Shown here piece after piece: positions 7,301 through 16,700 of a stretch of 64,000 nucleotides of DNA. Within the stretch, counting starts at the first letter, position 1; every line of letters begins with the position of its first letter. The DNA lies in assembly GCA_031082205.1 (NCBI GenBank), contig JAVHLJ010000008.1, positions 20,859-84,858 of the forward strand. Reading direction: 5' to 3'. Source of the DNA: Elusimicrobiales bacterium (lineage in GTDB: Bacteria > Elusimicrobiota > Elusimicrobia > Elusimicrobiales > UBA9959). A program made the translations under genes and the position numbers. The notes beneath the pieces were generated by a model, which was not told the DNA's origin, searched no databases, and saw only the letters and a program-made list of their open reading frames with translations.

Positions 7301-8708
7301 GAGTCGAGACCAGGTCCGGCTCGCTCCGGCCGCTTTCGGCGGCCGCGCCCGAGGCGCTGCGCTGGTAGGCGAGCTTCACGGATTCGAGTATGACCTTCTT
7401 CGTGTCCTCGCAATGCGGCTTGAATATGTCGCCGGTCCTGGCCCGGCACTTCGCCCCGCACTGCCCGCCGCAGGCCAGGGCCACGGAGCATTCCAGGCAT
7501 TCGGGCATATTGGCGATATGCCTGGTCTTGTATTTATCGTGCAGGGGGAAGAAATCGACGCCCTCGCGCGAGACACGGCCTACCCGGTGCTCCGGGTAGC
7601 CGGCCTCTTCGAAGCAGGCGTAAAGGTCGCCGAAAGGGTCCACTACCAGCGTGCGCTGCATGGTCTGCATGCAGAAGCAGGTCTTCATCAGGCCGAGTCC
7701 CTTCTTCAGGCCGAAAAGACGGCTCAGCTCGTTGGCGCGCAGGCTGACGGGATGCTCCAGGTCTATCCCCAGGTCGAAGACGCGGGAGGAGAGGTCCGTC
7801 ATGTCCATGAAATCCGTGGCGTCCACCCTGGCGATATTGTCGTGCAGCGGGCTGGCGTATATCGTGGCCAGTTTATTGCCGAGTATCTTCTTTTCCTTGA
7901 GGTCCTTCACCAGCGCCGGCACCGACTCCAGCGTGCGCCTGTCGAGGTTGAGCCTGATGCTGACGCGGGTCCCGCGCTCCAGCAGCATGGCCATGTTGGA
8001 GAGCATCCTGTCGTAGGTGGCCTCGCCGGAAGCGGGCACGCGCGAGGCGTCGTGAAGGGGCTTGTCCCCGTCGAGCGACACCTGCACCTGGCTGACCAGC
8101 CCGGGGGCGGGACCGAAGATCTCGGGCATGGCGTCCACCATCGTGGCGTTCGAGATGGCGGTGGCGGGCATCCCGTATTTCGCGGCGTAGCCCAGCGCCT
8201 TGCGGATAACGGGCAGGTTAGCCGGCAGGAAAGGCTCTCCGCCGTAGAAGGAGACGCTGCAGTTCTTTAGCCCGGCTCCGGGGATGATCGAAGCGAGGTG
8301 ACGGTCGAAAACATTGTCCACCATCTCTTCGCTCATGACCGCCTTCGATTTGCCGGGCCGGTGCTCCTGCTGGTAGCAGTACTTGCAGGCCAGATTGCAG
8401 TTATAGCTCATCAGCAGCATTATCCCCGCCGCCCCGGACTCCTTCGCCTGCCTGTCGTAAAGGGCGGCCACGAACGTCTTGAAGCGGGCCAGCTCCTCCG
8501 CCGGAGGAAGGGTCGTGATATGGCCGCGCTTGAGAAGAGCCGCGGCGTCTTCGGAGGAAAGTTCTCCCAGCCGCTCCCGGGCGCCGGAGAGGAAGATCTC
8601 CGCCGGCGCGCCGGATATTTCATCCAGGCAGCCGTTCACGCCGTTGAAGAGAAGCGCGGACCCGCCCAGGTCTATGACGTTAAGGTAGCGGCTGATGTTG
8701 TAGCTCAT
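7293..8708 (-). CDS. Radical SAM/SPASM peptide maturase
   Basis: 471 residues. Residues 1-75 resemble a PqqD-like recognition domain (ALLFNGVNGCLDEISGAPAE). The radical SAM core carries CNLACKYC (Cys104, Cys108, Cys111) for the 4Fe-4S cluster that binds SAM, then FYGGEPF. The C-terminal SPASM region has CFCMQTMQ, ACFEEAG and CLECSVALACGGQCGAKC followed by HC, enough Cys for two auxiliary clusters. This architecture modifies ribosomal peptides (thioether, epimerisation or C-C crosslinks). The substrate is most likely the Cys-rich peptide encoded at the head of the operon. Start chosen by AAGGA upstream; it overlaps the preceding small gene by 29 nt. Confidence 0.9.
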   Translation of the reverse strand: MSYNISRYLNVIDLGGSALLFNGVNGCLDEISGAPAEIFLSGARERLGELSSEDAAALLKRGHITTLPPAEELARFKTFVAALYDRQAKESGAAGIMLLMSYNCNLACKYCYQQEHRPGKSKAVMSEEMVDNVFDRHLASIIPGAGLKNCSVSFYGGEPFLPANLPVIRKALGYAAKYGMPATAISNATMVDAMPEIFGPAPGLVSQVQVSLDGDKPLHDASRVPASGEATYDRMLSNMAMLLERGTRVSIRLNLDRRTLESVPALVKDLKEKKILGNKLATIYASPLHDNIARVDATDFMDMTDLSSRVFDLGIDLEHPVSLRANELSRLFGLKKGLGLMKTCFCMQTMQRTLVVDPFGDLYACFEEAGYPEHRVGRVSREGVDFFPLHDKYKTRHIANMPECLECSVALACGGQCGAKCRARTGDIFKPHCEDTKKVILESVKLAYQRSASGAAAESGRSEPDLVSTHG

Positions 8709-8946
8709 GTTCTTTCCTTTTCTCTATTCCGCGGGCGCGCAGGCCCGGGGCTGCAGCGATCTTTTGGCAAGTATCCGGCAGATCTCCGGCCTGTCGGAGA
8801 CGGCGGAGCCTGTCGGAGACGCCCTCGACATCGTTCTCGAAAGTGGAGGCGTCCAGCTCCATAGGTACGGACATCTCCTCCTTCTCCCGCGGCTCTATCG
8901 CGGCGAAGGCGGGCGCGGCCGCCAGGATCATTATTATCGCTTTCAT
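8680..8946 (-). CDS. Small secreted protein in the RiPP-like operon
   Basis: 88 residues with a short signal peptide (MKAIIMILAAAPAFA) and a polar, Arg/Glu-rich mature part with a single Cys. A GAGG site precedes the ATG. The gene sits 24 bp after the precursor candidate, and its 3' end covers the start of the radical SAM gene in another frame, so translation could be coupled. No family is recognised. It could be an immunity or accessory protein, or a second substrate; the single Cys makes it a poor match to the eight-Cys core of its neighbour. Confidence 0.55.
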   Translation of the reverse strand: MKAIIMILAAAPAFAAIEPREKEEMSVPMELDASTFENDVEGVSDRLRRLRQAGDLPDTCQKIAAAPGLRARGIEKRKEHELQHQPLP

Positions 8947-8970
8947 CTGGTCCTCTTAAAATATACCAAT

Positions 8971-9237
8971 TTAACCCTTGTACGGGTGGCAGTTTATGTA
9001 GCCTGAGGGGCCGTCGCAGTCGCAGGGACTAAGGATGCTGCTGCAAAGCGACGGGCAGTTCGGGCAATCGAAGCAGTCTATGTGTATATGGATGACGCAC
9101 TGGTCCACGCCGCCCGTCTTCTCCATTCCGGCCACAGGAGAAAGGGCCTGGAAATCCATGCGGTCGTTTAGCTTTTCCAGCGTCAGGACCTCCCCATCGG
9201 TCAGGTTCAGGGACTTCAATATGTTTTTCTAGTTCAT
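8971..9237 (-). CDS. Cys-rich RiPP precursor candidate (in-frame amber at codon 3)
   Basis: The best Shine-Dalgarno (AAGGAG, 7 nt spacer) belongs to ATG 9237, but codon 3 of that frame is TAG. The same frame continues, with a TTG at 9219 that would give 82 residues. A leader-like part (residues 1-40 from TTG: LNLTDGEVLTLEKLNDR...) is followed by a core with eight Cys (41, 49, 52, 55, 59, 66, 68, 77) containing CFDCPNCPSLC and CDCDGPSGY. It heads an operon with a radical SAM/SPASM maturase and an M50 protease. Either TTG 9219 is used by re-initiation, or the amber is a mutation or sequencing error (CAG to TAG), or it is read through. TAG is an ordinary stop elsewhere in the window. Confidence 0.65.
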
Positions 9238-9315
9238 TGTGTTACTCCTTGTATCCTTTCTTGATCCGGCCGGCCTTTGCTTTGCGGCCGCATCCTACCC
9301 TCGAAAGCAAGTGAA

Positions 9316-9330
9316 GCAATTTTAATGCCG
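9316..9330 (-). promoter_or_regulatory. Sigma-54 promoter of the RiPP-like operon
   Basis: The minus strand reads CGGCATTAAAATTGC: GG-N10-GC with the same 12-base inner sequence as the site before the sigma-54-like gene. The predicted start near 9304 leaves a ~65 nt leader before ATG 9237. The activator encoded at 4533 is the natural candidate to drive it. Confidence 0.75.
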
Positions 9331-9574
9331 TTAAAAACGCGCTTTTAAGCTCTTTTATCGCCAGAAAAATCCTTATCATGGCTCATTCCGGGTGCTATAT
9401 TTTCATATGAAAAAAAATTTCACTCCCACCCGACACCCTGATTTTACACGAAGGCCTGCCCCTCAGCCGTCCCGAGGCCCCCGCCCAGCCCACGCCCCGT
9501 TCGCGCGTGACTTAACTTGGTATAATTAGGCGCTGGTTTTCCCGCTGGAGAGCCCGCTGTCTATGGAGGAAACG
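9331..9574. other. Intergenic region between the RiPP-like operon and the M16 pair
   Basis: Apart from the sigma-54 site at its left end, the region is AT-richer between 9331 and 9440 (poly-A stretch near 9410) and may hold an upstream activator site for the sigma-54 promoter. TATAAT at 9521-9526, preceded by TTGG, is the likely -10 of the M16 genes; no good -35 is seen. No small gene or stable RNA is evident. Confidence 0.5.
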
Positions 9575-11119
9575 ATGAATCTTTCCGCTCTTCTGCCGGG
9601 GCTGCTGCTCCTGGCCGCGCCTCTGTCGGTCAAAGCCGCCGACGCCAGGGCACTGGAAAAAATGGGCGCGACGGTCGAGACCGATCCGAAATACCCGCCG
9701 GTGGTATCCCATACGCTCAAGAACGGGCTTAAAGTGCTGGTGCTCGAAAAGAAATTCGCGCCCACGGTCTCCTTCGCCATGACCTTCAAGGTCGGCAACG
9801 TGGACTGCCCCTCCGGCAAGACCGGCCTGGCCCATGTTTTCGAGCACATGGCCTTCAAGGGAACCAAGACCATGAACACCAGGAACTACGCGAAGGAAAA
9901 AAAGGTCCTGGACAGGATAGAGGCGGCGGCGCGGGAACTGATAGCCGAGGAATCCAAAGGCTCCGGCGCCGGCAAGGCCAGGGTGGCGGAGCTGACAAAG
10001 AGGCTCAACGACCTGGAAAAAGAGGCGGACGGACTTTCCATCTCGGGCGAATTCTTCGGCACCTACGAGAAGCTGGGAGCCAACGGCCTCAACGCGGCCA
10101 CCGCCGTGGACTACACGGTGTACCAGGTCTCGCTGCCGGCCGACCGCGCCGAGGCCTGGATGATAATGGAATCCGACCGGTTCAAGAACCCGGTGCTGCG
10201 CGAGTTCTACAAGGAGCGCAGCGTGATAATGGAGGAACTGCGCATGGGCGAGAGCAAGCCCGGCAATATCCTCTTCGAGAACCTCTCGGCCGCCGCCTTC
10301 AAGGCCCACCCCTACCATAATCCCACGATAGGCTGGATGGACGACCTGAAGAAGCTCACCCGCACAGACGCCGAGGAATTCTACGCCCGCTTCTATATCC
10401 CCAACAACGCGACGCTGGCCATAGTGGGCGACGTGGACGCCGCCGCCATGCTGCGCATGACCGAAAAGTATTTCGGGGACTGGAAGAGAGGCTCCCTGCC
10501 CTCCGACGCTTACACGGTGGAGCCGGAGCAGAACGCCGAGAGGCGCGTGAACGTCTTCTTCGACGCCCAGCCCGCCTTCTACATGGGCTTCCATAATCCC
10601 GGCGAATCCCACCCGGACACCCCGGCGCTGATAATGCTCAGCGAGGTCCTCTCCAACGGCAAGACGGGGCGGTTCTACAGGAACCTGGTGGAAGGAAAGA
10701 GCCTCGCGCTCTACGCCGGCTCCCATCACTCGCTGCCCGGCAGCCGCTATCCCTCGCTTTTCCTGGTCGTCGGCTACCCCAAGGCCCCGCACACCAGCGC
10801 CGACCTGGAGGCCGCCGTCTGGGAAGAACTGGACGCGGTCAAAAAAACCCCGCCCACGGAATGGGAGATGGGCAAGATAATCAACAATTACGAGTCCGAG
10901 ATGGTCCGGGGGCTGGAGAACGACCTCAATTTCGCCAAGAACATGTCGCATAACGACAGGATCATGGGAGACTGGAAATACGACTGGGCGCTGCTGGAGA
11001 GGCTCAAGCGCGTCAAGCCGGCCGACGTCTCCGCCGCCGCGGAAAAATATCTCAAGCGCTCCAACTACACGATAGTGTCGCTCGCGTCAGCGGGTGCAGC
11101 CGGAGGGGCCGGCAAATGA
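9575..11119 (+). CDS. M16 metallopeptidase, catalytic subunit
   Basis: 514 residues with a Sec signal peptide (MNLSALLPGLLLLAAPLSVKA). The inverted zincin motif HVFEH (His87, Glu90, His91) is intact, with MEELRMGE about 85-90 residues after the insert supplying the distal Glu. A ~60-residue coiled-coil-like insert (EKKVLDRIEAAARELIAEE) follows the motif. The next gene overlaps by ATGA and encodes an M16 partner without the zinc site; together they fit the heterodimeric periplasmic M16B proteases related to mitochondrial processing peptidase. ATG 9575 was chosen over ATG 9563 because GGAGG lies 5 nt before it. Confidence 0.9.
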   Translation: MNLSALLPGLLLLAAPLSVKAADARALEKMGATVETDPKYPPVVSHTLKNGLKVLVLEKKFAPTVSFAMTFKVGNVDCPSGKTGLAHVFEHMAFKGTKTMNTRNYAKEKKVLDRIEAAARELIAEESKGSGAGKARVAELTKRLNDLEKEADGLSISGEFFGTYEKLGANGLNAATAVDYTVYQVSLPADRAEAWMIMESDRFKNPVLREFYKERSVIMEELRMGESKPGNILFENLSAAAFKAHPYHNPTIGWMDDLKKLTRTDAEEFYARFYIPNNATLAIVGDVDAAAMLRMTEKYFGDWKRGSLPSDAYTVEPEQNAERRVNVFFDAQPAFYMGFHNPGESHPDTPALIMLSEVLSNGKTGRFYRNLVEGKSLALYAGSHHSLPGSRYPSLFLVVGYPKAPHTSADLEAAVWEELDAVKKTPPTEWEMGKIINNYESEMVRGLENDLNFAKNMSHNDRIMGDWKYDWALLERLKRVKPADVSAAAEKYLKRSNYTIVSLASAGAAGGAGK

Positions 11120-12522
11120 AAACGCGAATATCCGCCATGTTTTTATCAGGAGCAATCATCATGACCGCAGCAGCTTCTTTCGCAGAACACCCCGTACTCT
11201 CCAAATTCGGCTCCCTGGATTTCAAGCCGGGAAAGCCGGAACGCTACGTCCTGGAGAACGGCCTGACCGTTTACATGCTCAGGGACAATACGCTGCCCGT
11301 CGTGCATCTCTCCGCTTTTATCGGGGCCGGCAACGCCAGCGACCTGCCGGGCAAGGCCGGCATGGCGCAGATGACCGCCTACCTGGTCAAGGACGGCGGC
11401 AGCGCGCGCTACAAGGCCGACGAGATAGACAAGGAACTGGAATACCTCGGCGCCTCGATATCCGGCGACGCCTTCTCCGAGGAGATCCGCCTGGACATGA
11501 CGGCGCTCAGAAAAGACCTCGGCAAGGTCCTGGACATCTACGCCGACGTGCTGATGAACCCGGCTTTCGAGGAAGAAAAGGTTAAGATCGCGCGCGACGC
11601 GGAGCTGGAAGTGATCCGGCGCCGCAACGACAAGCCCGACGAGAGCGCGGTGCGGGAAGCCAAGCGCATGTTCTACGGCCCCGCCCACCCTTACGGCGTC
11701 CGGACGGAAGCGGCGACCGTCGGCTCCATAAACCGCGGGGACCTGCTGGCCTTCCACGGCGCTTTCTACCGTCCCAACAACGCGATACTCGCGGTCAGCG
11801 GCGACTTCCCCTCTGACGAGGCGATGCTCGACATGCTCCGGGAAAAGTTCGGCGTCTGGAAAAGGGCGGAGGTTGCCGCGCCCGCGATACCTCCGGCGCC
11901 GGAACTGTCCGGACGCAGGGCGTACCTGATAGACAAGAAAGTGCCGCAGGCCTTCCTGGTGGTGATGCAGAAGGGCACGGACTACCTGAGCCCCGACAAT
12001 TACCCCCTCGCCGTCATGACGGACATACTTGGCGGCGGCTTCCAGTCGCGGCTTTTCAGGGAAGTGCGCACCGGCCGCGGCCTGGCCTATTCCGTCTATT
12101 CCGCCAACGCCCGGCGGAAGGGCGGCGGGTTCCTGTTCAGCTACTGCGGGACCAAGCCCGAGACCTATTCGCAGGCTCTCTCGGAAATGCTCCGGCAGCT
12201 GGAGCTGGCCGGCGAGGCGCCGCCGGCGGCGGACGAGGTTTCGCGCAGCAAGGGTTCGATAATCAACCCCTTCGTGTTCAAGTTCGCCACGCCGCACAAG
12301 CTGGTCTCCGAGCGCGCGCTGGAGGAGCTATACGGCTTCAAGAAAGGATACCTGGACTCCTTCGTGGCCGACGTCTCGGCCGTGTCCGCGGAGAGCGCGA
12401 TGAAGGCGGGTAAAAAATATTTCGACCCGTCGAGGGCCGTGATATTCGTCATCGGCGACAAGTCGAAGTTCGACAGGCCCCTCTCCGACTTCGGCCCGGT
12501 GACCGAACTCAAAGAGGATTGA
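11116..12522 (+). CDS. M16 family protein, non-catalytic partner subunit
   Basis: 468 residues with a signal peptide (ending near ASFA). The fold is clear (RYVLENGLTVYMLRDNTLP; FQSRLFREVRTGRGLAYSVYS), but where an active M16 enzyme has HxxEH this protein has GMAQMTAYLVKDGG, so it cannot bind zinc. The Arg/Tyr pair of the second half (SRLFREVR..GLAYSV), which in paired M16 enzymes completes the active site of the partner, is present. It starts in the stop of the catalytic gene (ATGA), consistent with obligate co-assembly like MPP beta/alpha. Confidence 0.9.
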   Translation: MKTRISAMFLSGAIIMTAAASFAEHPVLSKFGSLDFKPGKPERYVLENGLTVYMLRDNTLPVVHLSAFIGAGNASDLPGKAGMAQMTAYLVKDGGSARYKADEIDKELEYLGASISGDAFSEEIRLDMTALRKDLGKVLDIYADVLMNPAFEEEKVKIARDAELEVIRRRNDKPDESAVREAKRMFYGPAHPYGVRTEAATVGSINRGDLLAFHGAFYRPNNAILAVSGDFPSDEAMLDMLREKFGVWKRAEVAAPAIPPAPELSGRRAYLIDKKVPQAFLVVMQKGTDYLSPDNYPLAVMTDILGGGFQSRLFREVRTGRGLAYSVYSANARRKGGGFLFSYCGTKPETYSQALSEMLRQLELAGEAPPAADEVSRSKGSIINPFVFKFATPHKLVSERALEELYGFKKGYLDSFVADVSAVSAESAMKAGKKYFDPSRAVIFVIGDKSKFDRPLSDFGPVTELKED

Positions 12523-12531
12523 GCCGGCCTC

Positions 12532-12915
12532 TCAGCGCAGGCGGCCGGAAAGCTCGGGCGACATCTCCCTCATCCTCAGGTCCGGGCCGACGCAGACCAT
12601 GTCGGTGACCGCGTTCGCCAGCAGGCGGCCTTCCTGGTTCTTCAGGTCGTATTCGAAGCGCGCCCGGAAAGGCGTGACCTCCGTCACGCGGGTGTCTATG
12701 TCCACCGTGTCGCCGTACCGGGCGGGGAACTTGTAATCTATCTCCTGGCGCTTGACCACGAAGCCGTAGCCGGCGTCGAGCAGCGCTTTCACCGAAAGCC
12801 CGCGCTCCTCCATGTAATCGGTGCGGGCCTCTTCCAGGAACTTGAGATAGTTCCCGTAGTACACTACGCCGGCGCAGTCCGTATCGTGATAGTAAACGCG
12901 TCTCTTCATTTTCAT
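12532..12915 (-). CDS. Acyl-CoA thioesterase, YbgC/FadM type (hot-dog fold)
   Basis: 127 residues, the normal family length. [24 protein letters not shown] near the N-terminus is the 4-hydroxybenzoyl-CoA thioesterase signature, including the catalytic Asp in HDTD. Such enzymes hydrolyse acyl-CoA thioesters; in many Gram-negatives ybgC is next to tol-pal, which is not the case here. The start overlaps the stop of the YjbQ-like gene (4 nt), so both are co-expressed. Confidence 0.9.
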   Translation of the reverse strand: MKMKRRVYYHDTDCAGVVYYGNYLKFLEEARTDYMEERGLSVKALLDAGYGFVVKRQEIDYKFPARYGDTVDIDTRVTEVTPFRARFEYDLKNQEGRLLANAVTDMVCVGPDLRMREMSPELSGRLR

Positions 12916-13328
12916 TCCCCTATTATCTTGACCATGACCCGCTTCTTCCGGCGGCCGTCGAACTCCCCGTAGAAGATCCGCTCCCAGGGCCCGAAGTCCA
13001 GGCGGCCCCCGGTGACCGCCACAACGACCTCCCGGCCCATTACGGTGCGCTTGAGATGGGCGTCGCCGTTGTCCTCCCCGGTACGGTTATGGTTATAGCC
13101 GTCCCGGGAATACGGGGCCAGCCGCTCCAGCCACTCAAGGAAGTCCCGGTGGAGGCCGCTTTCATCGTCGTTTATGAAGACGCTGGAGGTTATGTGCATG
13201 GCGTTGACCAGGCACAGGCCCTCTTTTATGCCGCTCCTGGCCAGTTCCTCCTCGACCTCGCCGGTTATGTCGACCATGGCGCAACGGTCGGGGGTGTTCA
13301 TCCAGAGGTGGGCGGTATGGGATTTCAT
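12912..13328 (-). CDS. YjbQ/UPF0047 family protein
   Basis: 138 residues covering the whole family: [19 protein letters not shown] and [19 protein letters not shown] contain the conserved His, Asp and Asn of UPF0047 proteins, followed by [22 protein letters not shown]. Members have low thiamine phosphate synthase activity in vitro, but their physiological role is unsettled. It is divergent from rpmB (start 48 bp away) and upstream of, and overlapping, the YbgC thioesterase gene. Confidence 0.9.
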   Translation of the reverse strand: MKSHTAHLWMNTPDRCAMVDITGEVEEELARSGIKEGLCLVNAMHITSSVFINDDESGLHRDFLEWLERLAPYSRDGYNHNRTGEDNGDAHLKRTVMGREVVVAVTGGRLDFGPWERIFYGEFDGRRKKRVMVKIIGE

Positions 13329-13336
13329 GCCCCTAT

Positions 13337-13376
13337 TTTACAAAGAGGCGGGGGTTTTTGCTATAATAGGTGCACT
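13337..13376 (+). promoter_or_regulatory. rpmB: rpmB promoter with a start codon close to the -10
   Basis: TATAAT at 13362-13367 with a TTTACA-like -35 at 13337 (19 bp spacer). The ATG at 13377 is only 9 bases after the -10, so the mRNA would be leaderless or have a 1-4 nt leader. An AGGTG that could serve as ribosome binding site overlaps this interval, so an additional upstream start is possible. Confidence 0.6.
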
Positions 13377-13571
13377 ATGGCATTCAAATGTGAACTTTGC
13401 GGCAAGGCCCCCAAGGCGGGCAACTCCTACAGCCACTCCCACGTGGCGACCAAGAGGCTCTTCAAGCCCAACCTGCAGAAGCAGAAGGTCGTCCTCAAGG
13501 GCGCCGTCAAGTCGGTCTACGTCTGCACGACCTGCATAAAGAGCGGCCGCGCGGTAAGACCGGCCCGCTGA
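13377..13571 (+). CDS. rpmB: 50S ribosomal protein L28
   Basis: 64 residues, the usual bacterial L28 length. CELCGK at the N-terminus and CTTC near the C-terminus make the four-Cys zinc-binding form. GNSYSHSHVATKRLFKPNLQ is the typical L28 rRNA-binding stretch. L28 is part of the large ribosomal subunit. It is a single-gene unit ending in a strong terminator. Confidence 0.95.
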   Translation: MAFKCELCGKAPKAGNSYSHSHVATKRLFKPNLQKQKVVLKGAVKSVYVCTTCIKSGRAVRPAR

Positions 13572-13601
13572 AAAGCCTCTCCCCGGGCGCCCTGGCGCTC
13601 C

Positions 13602-13627
13602 AGCCGGCCGCGAGGCCGGCTTTTTTT
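13602..13627 (+). terminator. rpmB terminator
   Basis: Perfect 8-bp stem AGCCGGCC/GGCCGGCT around a GCGA tetraloop, followed by seven T (13621-13627). Confidence 0.9.
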
Positions 13628-13790
13628 GTCGCCCGGGCCCGCCTCCCCTAATTAACAACTATTCAATATTTCCTCAACACGCCGCCTGTATAATTATCCT
13701 TGAATCGGGCGGCGCAGTCTGCTATTTTATCCGTTGGGCCCCCGGGGGCCCTATCGTTCGTTTTCAAAGTCAGCGGAGGACGCTAAAAAA

Positions 13791-16700
13791 ATGGAACAAG
13801 AGCCTAAGCTCGACCCGGCGGCGATAAACGATATCGAGACCGCCAAACTGGCCCTGCGCTGGGCTGTGGAGAAGATCCACACCCTGCAGGACGACAATTC
13901 CCGCCTGAAAGAGGACGCGCGGAACAAGACCTCCGCGGTCCGCTCCCTGACCGCACAGATAGAGCAGAAGGAGGAGGTGCTCAAGAAGTGGCAGGGCACC
14001 ATCCGGACCTGGGAGGAGAACTGGAAGACCCAGACGGCCATGGAGGCCGACCTCCGGGCCAAGATCCGGGAGCAGCTTCTCAACGAGGAGACCGCCAACT
14101 GGCGCCAGGCCAGGGCGCAGCTGGAGAAGGAGATACAGGCCCTCAAGCAGGAGCTCTCCGAGAAAGAAGCCGAGATCGGCCGGATAAAGCTTTCCGCCAT
14201 AGAAGAGTCGCGCAAGACGCAGGAGCTCAAGCAGGAGGAGCTCGAGGCGGTGCTCAAAAAGCACGAGGACAATTTCGCGGAGCGCGAGAACGCGCTGCGG
14301 CTCAGGTACGAGGCTCTGGAAAAGGAGCTGGTGGAGAAATCCAGGATCGAGGCGGAGCGGGCCGACCTGGAGGCGCGCGGGCGCCTGGAGCTGCGCGAGC
14401 GGGAGATCTCCGCGCTGCACAAGGCCAAGGAGGAGCAGCTCGAGAAGTTCCGCCGGCAGCTGGAGGACGAGCACCTCGCCAGGATGGCCGAGGTATCCGA
14501 AAAAGAGGCCGTCGCCGGGCGCGAGGCGAGGCTGAGGCTGGAGGAGGAGCGGACCCGCCTCCTGGAGGGACTGGAGAAGGAACACGACGAGCGACTGAAA
14601 AAGATAGAGGAGCTTTTCGCCGGCCGCCACGAGGAAGCGCTTAAGCGGCTGGAAGAGCGCGAAAGGGACCTGAAGCAGGAAAAGGAAGCCGAGATGGAGG
14701 CCCTGAAGGCCGCCAATCAGCGCGAACTCTCGGAGATCCGCGACCGGCTCCAGGGCTATATCCGGCAGCGCGAGCAGGAGTACGTGGAGATGCGGCTGGA
14801 GATGGAGCGGCAGGTGGTGGAGCTGGTAAAAAAGCACGACGAGGAGACCAACGCCGCCTACGAGAAGGCGGTGGAGGAGAGCCGGGAGAAGTGGCGCGAG
14901 ACCGCCCTCTCCCAGCGCAAGGAGATGGAGTCCGCCGTCGAGGAGAACAACCGCCGCTGGGAGGCCGACTGGCGCAAGCGCGAAAAAGAGGCGGAGGCGG
15001 CGGCGGAGGCCAGGCTCAGGGCCGAGGCCGACAGGCTGCGCCAGGAGAACAGGCTCAAGGAAGAATCGCTCCGGGGCGCTCTGCTGCGCGAGCAGAACGA
15101 GTGGATGCAGCAGCAGGCCCAGGCGCAGGAGGATTCCCGCCGGGAGCTGGAGATGCATTACGAGGAGCGCCTGCAGTCCGCCCGCCGCTCTCTGGAAGAC
15201 TCCTACAGGGCGAAGGAGAAGGCCCTCGAGGAACGCGCGGCCTCCGAAGCAAAACGCTCGGCCGCCGCCTGGCAGGCCAGGGAAGAGGAATGGCTGCTGG
15301 AAAAAGAGCGCCTGATCATGTCGGAGAAGGAGCGCCTCAAGGACGAATTCCGCAAGTACCGCGACGTGCTCAAGGAGAAGTACGGCCATTTCGAGGACGA
15401 GCTCCGGCTCAAGTACGCGCAGCAGGAGCTGGAGGCGGCGGCGGGCCTCAAGGAGCAGCTCGCGGCCAGGTCCGCGGAGCTGGAGGAAGCCGCCAGACAG
15501 GAGAGGGAGAAGACAAGGGCCGAACTCGACGCGCAGCGCCAGGCCCTGCAGGCCCGGGAGGCGCGGCTGGAGGAGACGCTCAAGGACGTGCGCCGCGGTC
15601 ATCAGCAGGAGCTGCTCGCCGCCGAGAAAGCGGCCGCGGAGAAGCTCCGCGCCTGGAAGGAAGAACAGGAGAGGCTTTTCGCCGAGAAGCTGGCGCAGCG
15701 CGAGGAAATGCTGAAAGGCGAATATTCCGACAGGGCCGCCCGCCTTGAGGACGAGAAAGCGTCCTTCCTGCGCGACCTCGCCGGCAGGGAGAAGGACCTG
15801 GACGCCCGGCTGGAGCAGGCGAAGGCGGAATACGCCCGCCGGCTGGCGGAGGAGAAGCGCCGCCTGGAGGACTCGCTCAAGCCCCGGGAACTCGCCGTGA
15901 AGAACCGCGAGGCAGAGATAGACGCGGCCAAGGCCCGCCTGGAACAGGAGCTGGGCGAGGCCAAGATAAAGCTGCTGCAGGAAGCGCAGGTCAAGGATCA
16001 CGAGAATTTCGAGAAGCTGGCGCGCGCCAGGGAGGAGATGTACAGGGCCCTGGACTCCCACCGGGCCTCCCTGGAACAGGAACACGACAAGCGCCTGGAG
16101 GAGCTGCGCGGCAAGGAAGCCGCGATGCAGAAACACTTCGAGGAGAAAACGGCGGAACTCTCCGCCGCCATGCGCCGGCAGCGCGACGAAGAGCGGGAAA
16201 AGGCCGCCCTGGAGGCCGAGGCCCGCAAGGCCGAACTGGAAGCCTCCTTCCAGGACAAGATAAAGAAGATCGAGGCGGACTTCGCGGACAGGACGGCCCG
16301 CCTGGAGGCGTCGTTCGACGCCAGGGCCAGGGAGCACCTGGCGGCCCAGGAGGCCTCCCTCAACCGCCGCCGCGAAGAGCTCGAGGCCGCGGCCCGGCAG
16401 AAAGAGATGGACCTGGAGCGCCGCTACCTGGAGCTGGGCCAGAAGATATCGGCCGACAGCGAGAAGGACCGCACGGCCTGGGAGGCGCAGAAAACCGAAC
16501 TGATCAGCCGGGAGCGCCAGGCGCTGCGGGCCGAGTTCGAGAAGAAGGAAGCCCTGCTGGGCCAGAAGCTGGACGACGAGCTCTCCCGCTCCAAGCAGGC
16601 GCGGCTCAAGCTGGAGGAGGAATTCTCCAAGCGCAAGGACGAGCTGGAGCGCCACTACCACTCGGAACTGGAGAAGTCCCGCGCCGCCATGGACAAGCTG

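Noticed and set aside
9229..9231. Reassigned amber codon (for example pyrrolysine) in this organism
   Set aside because: TAG ends the mepK-like gene at 54014-54016 and the response regulator at 63628-63630, so it is a normal stop; no PylS-like gene was seen.
6170..9237. Direct identification as the yyd epipeptide operon
   Set aside because: The precursor lacks the YydF sequence, it has eight Cys, and no ABC exporter genes follow.
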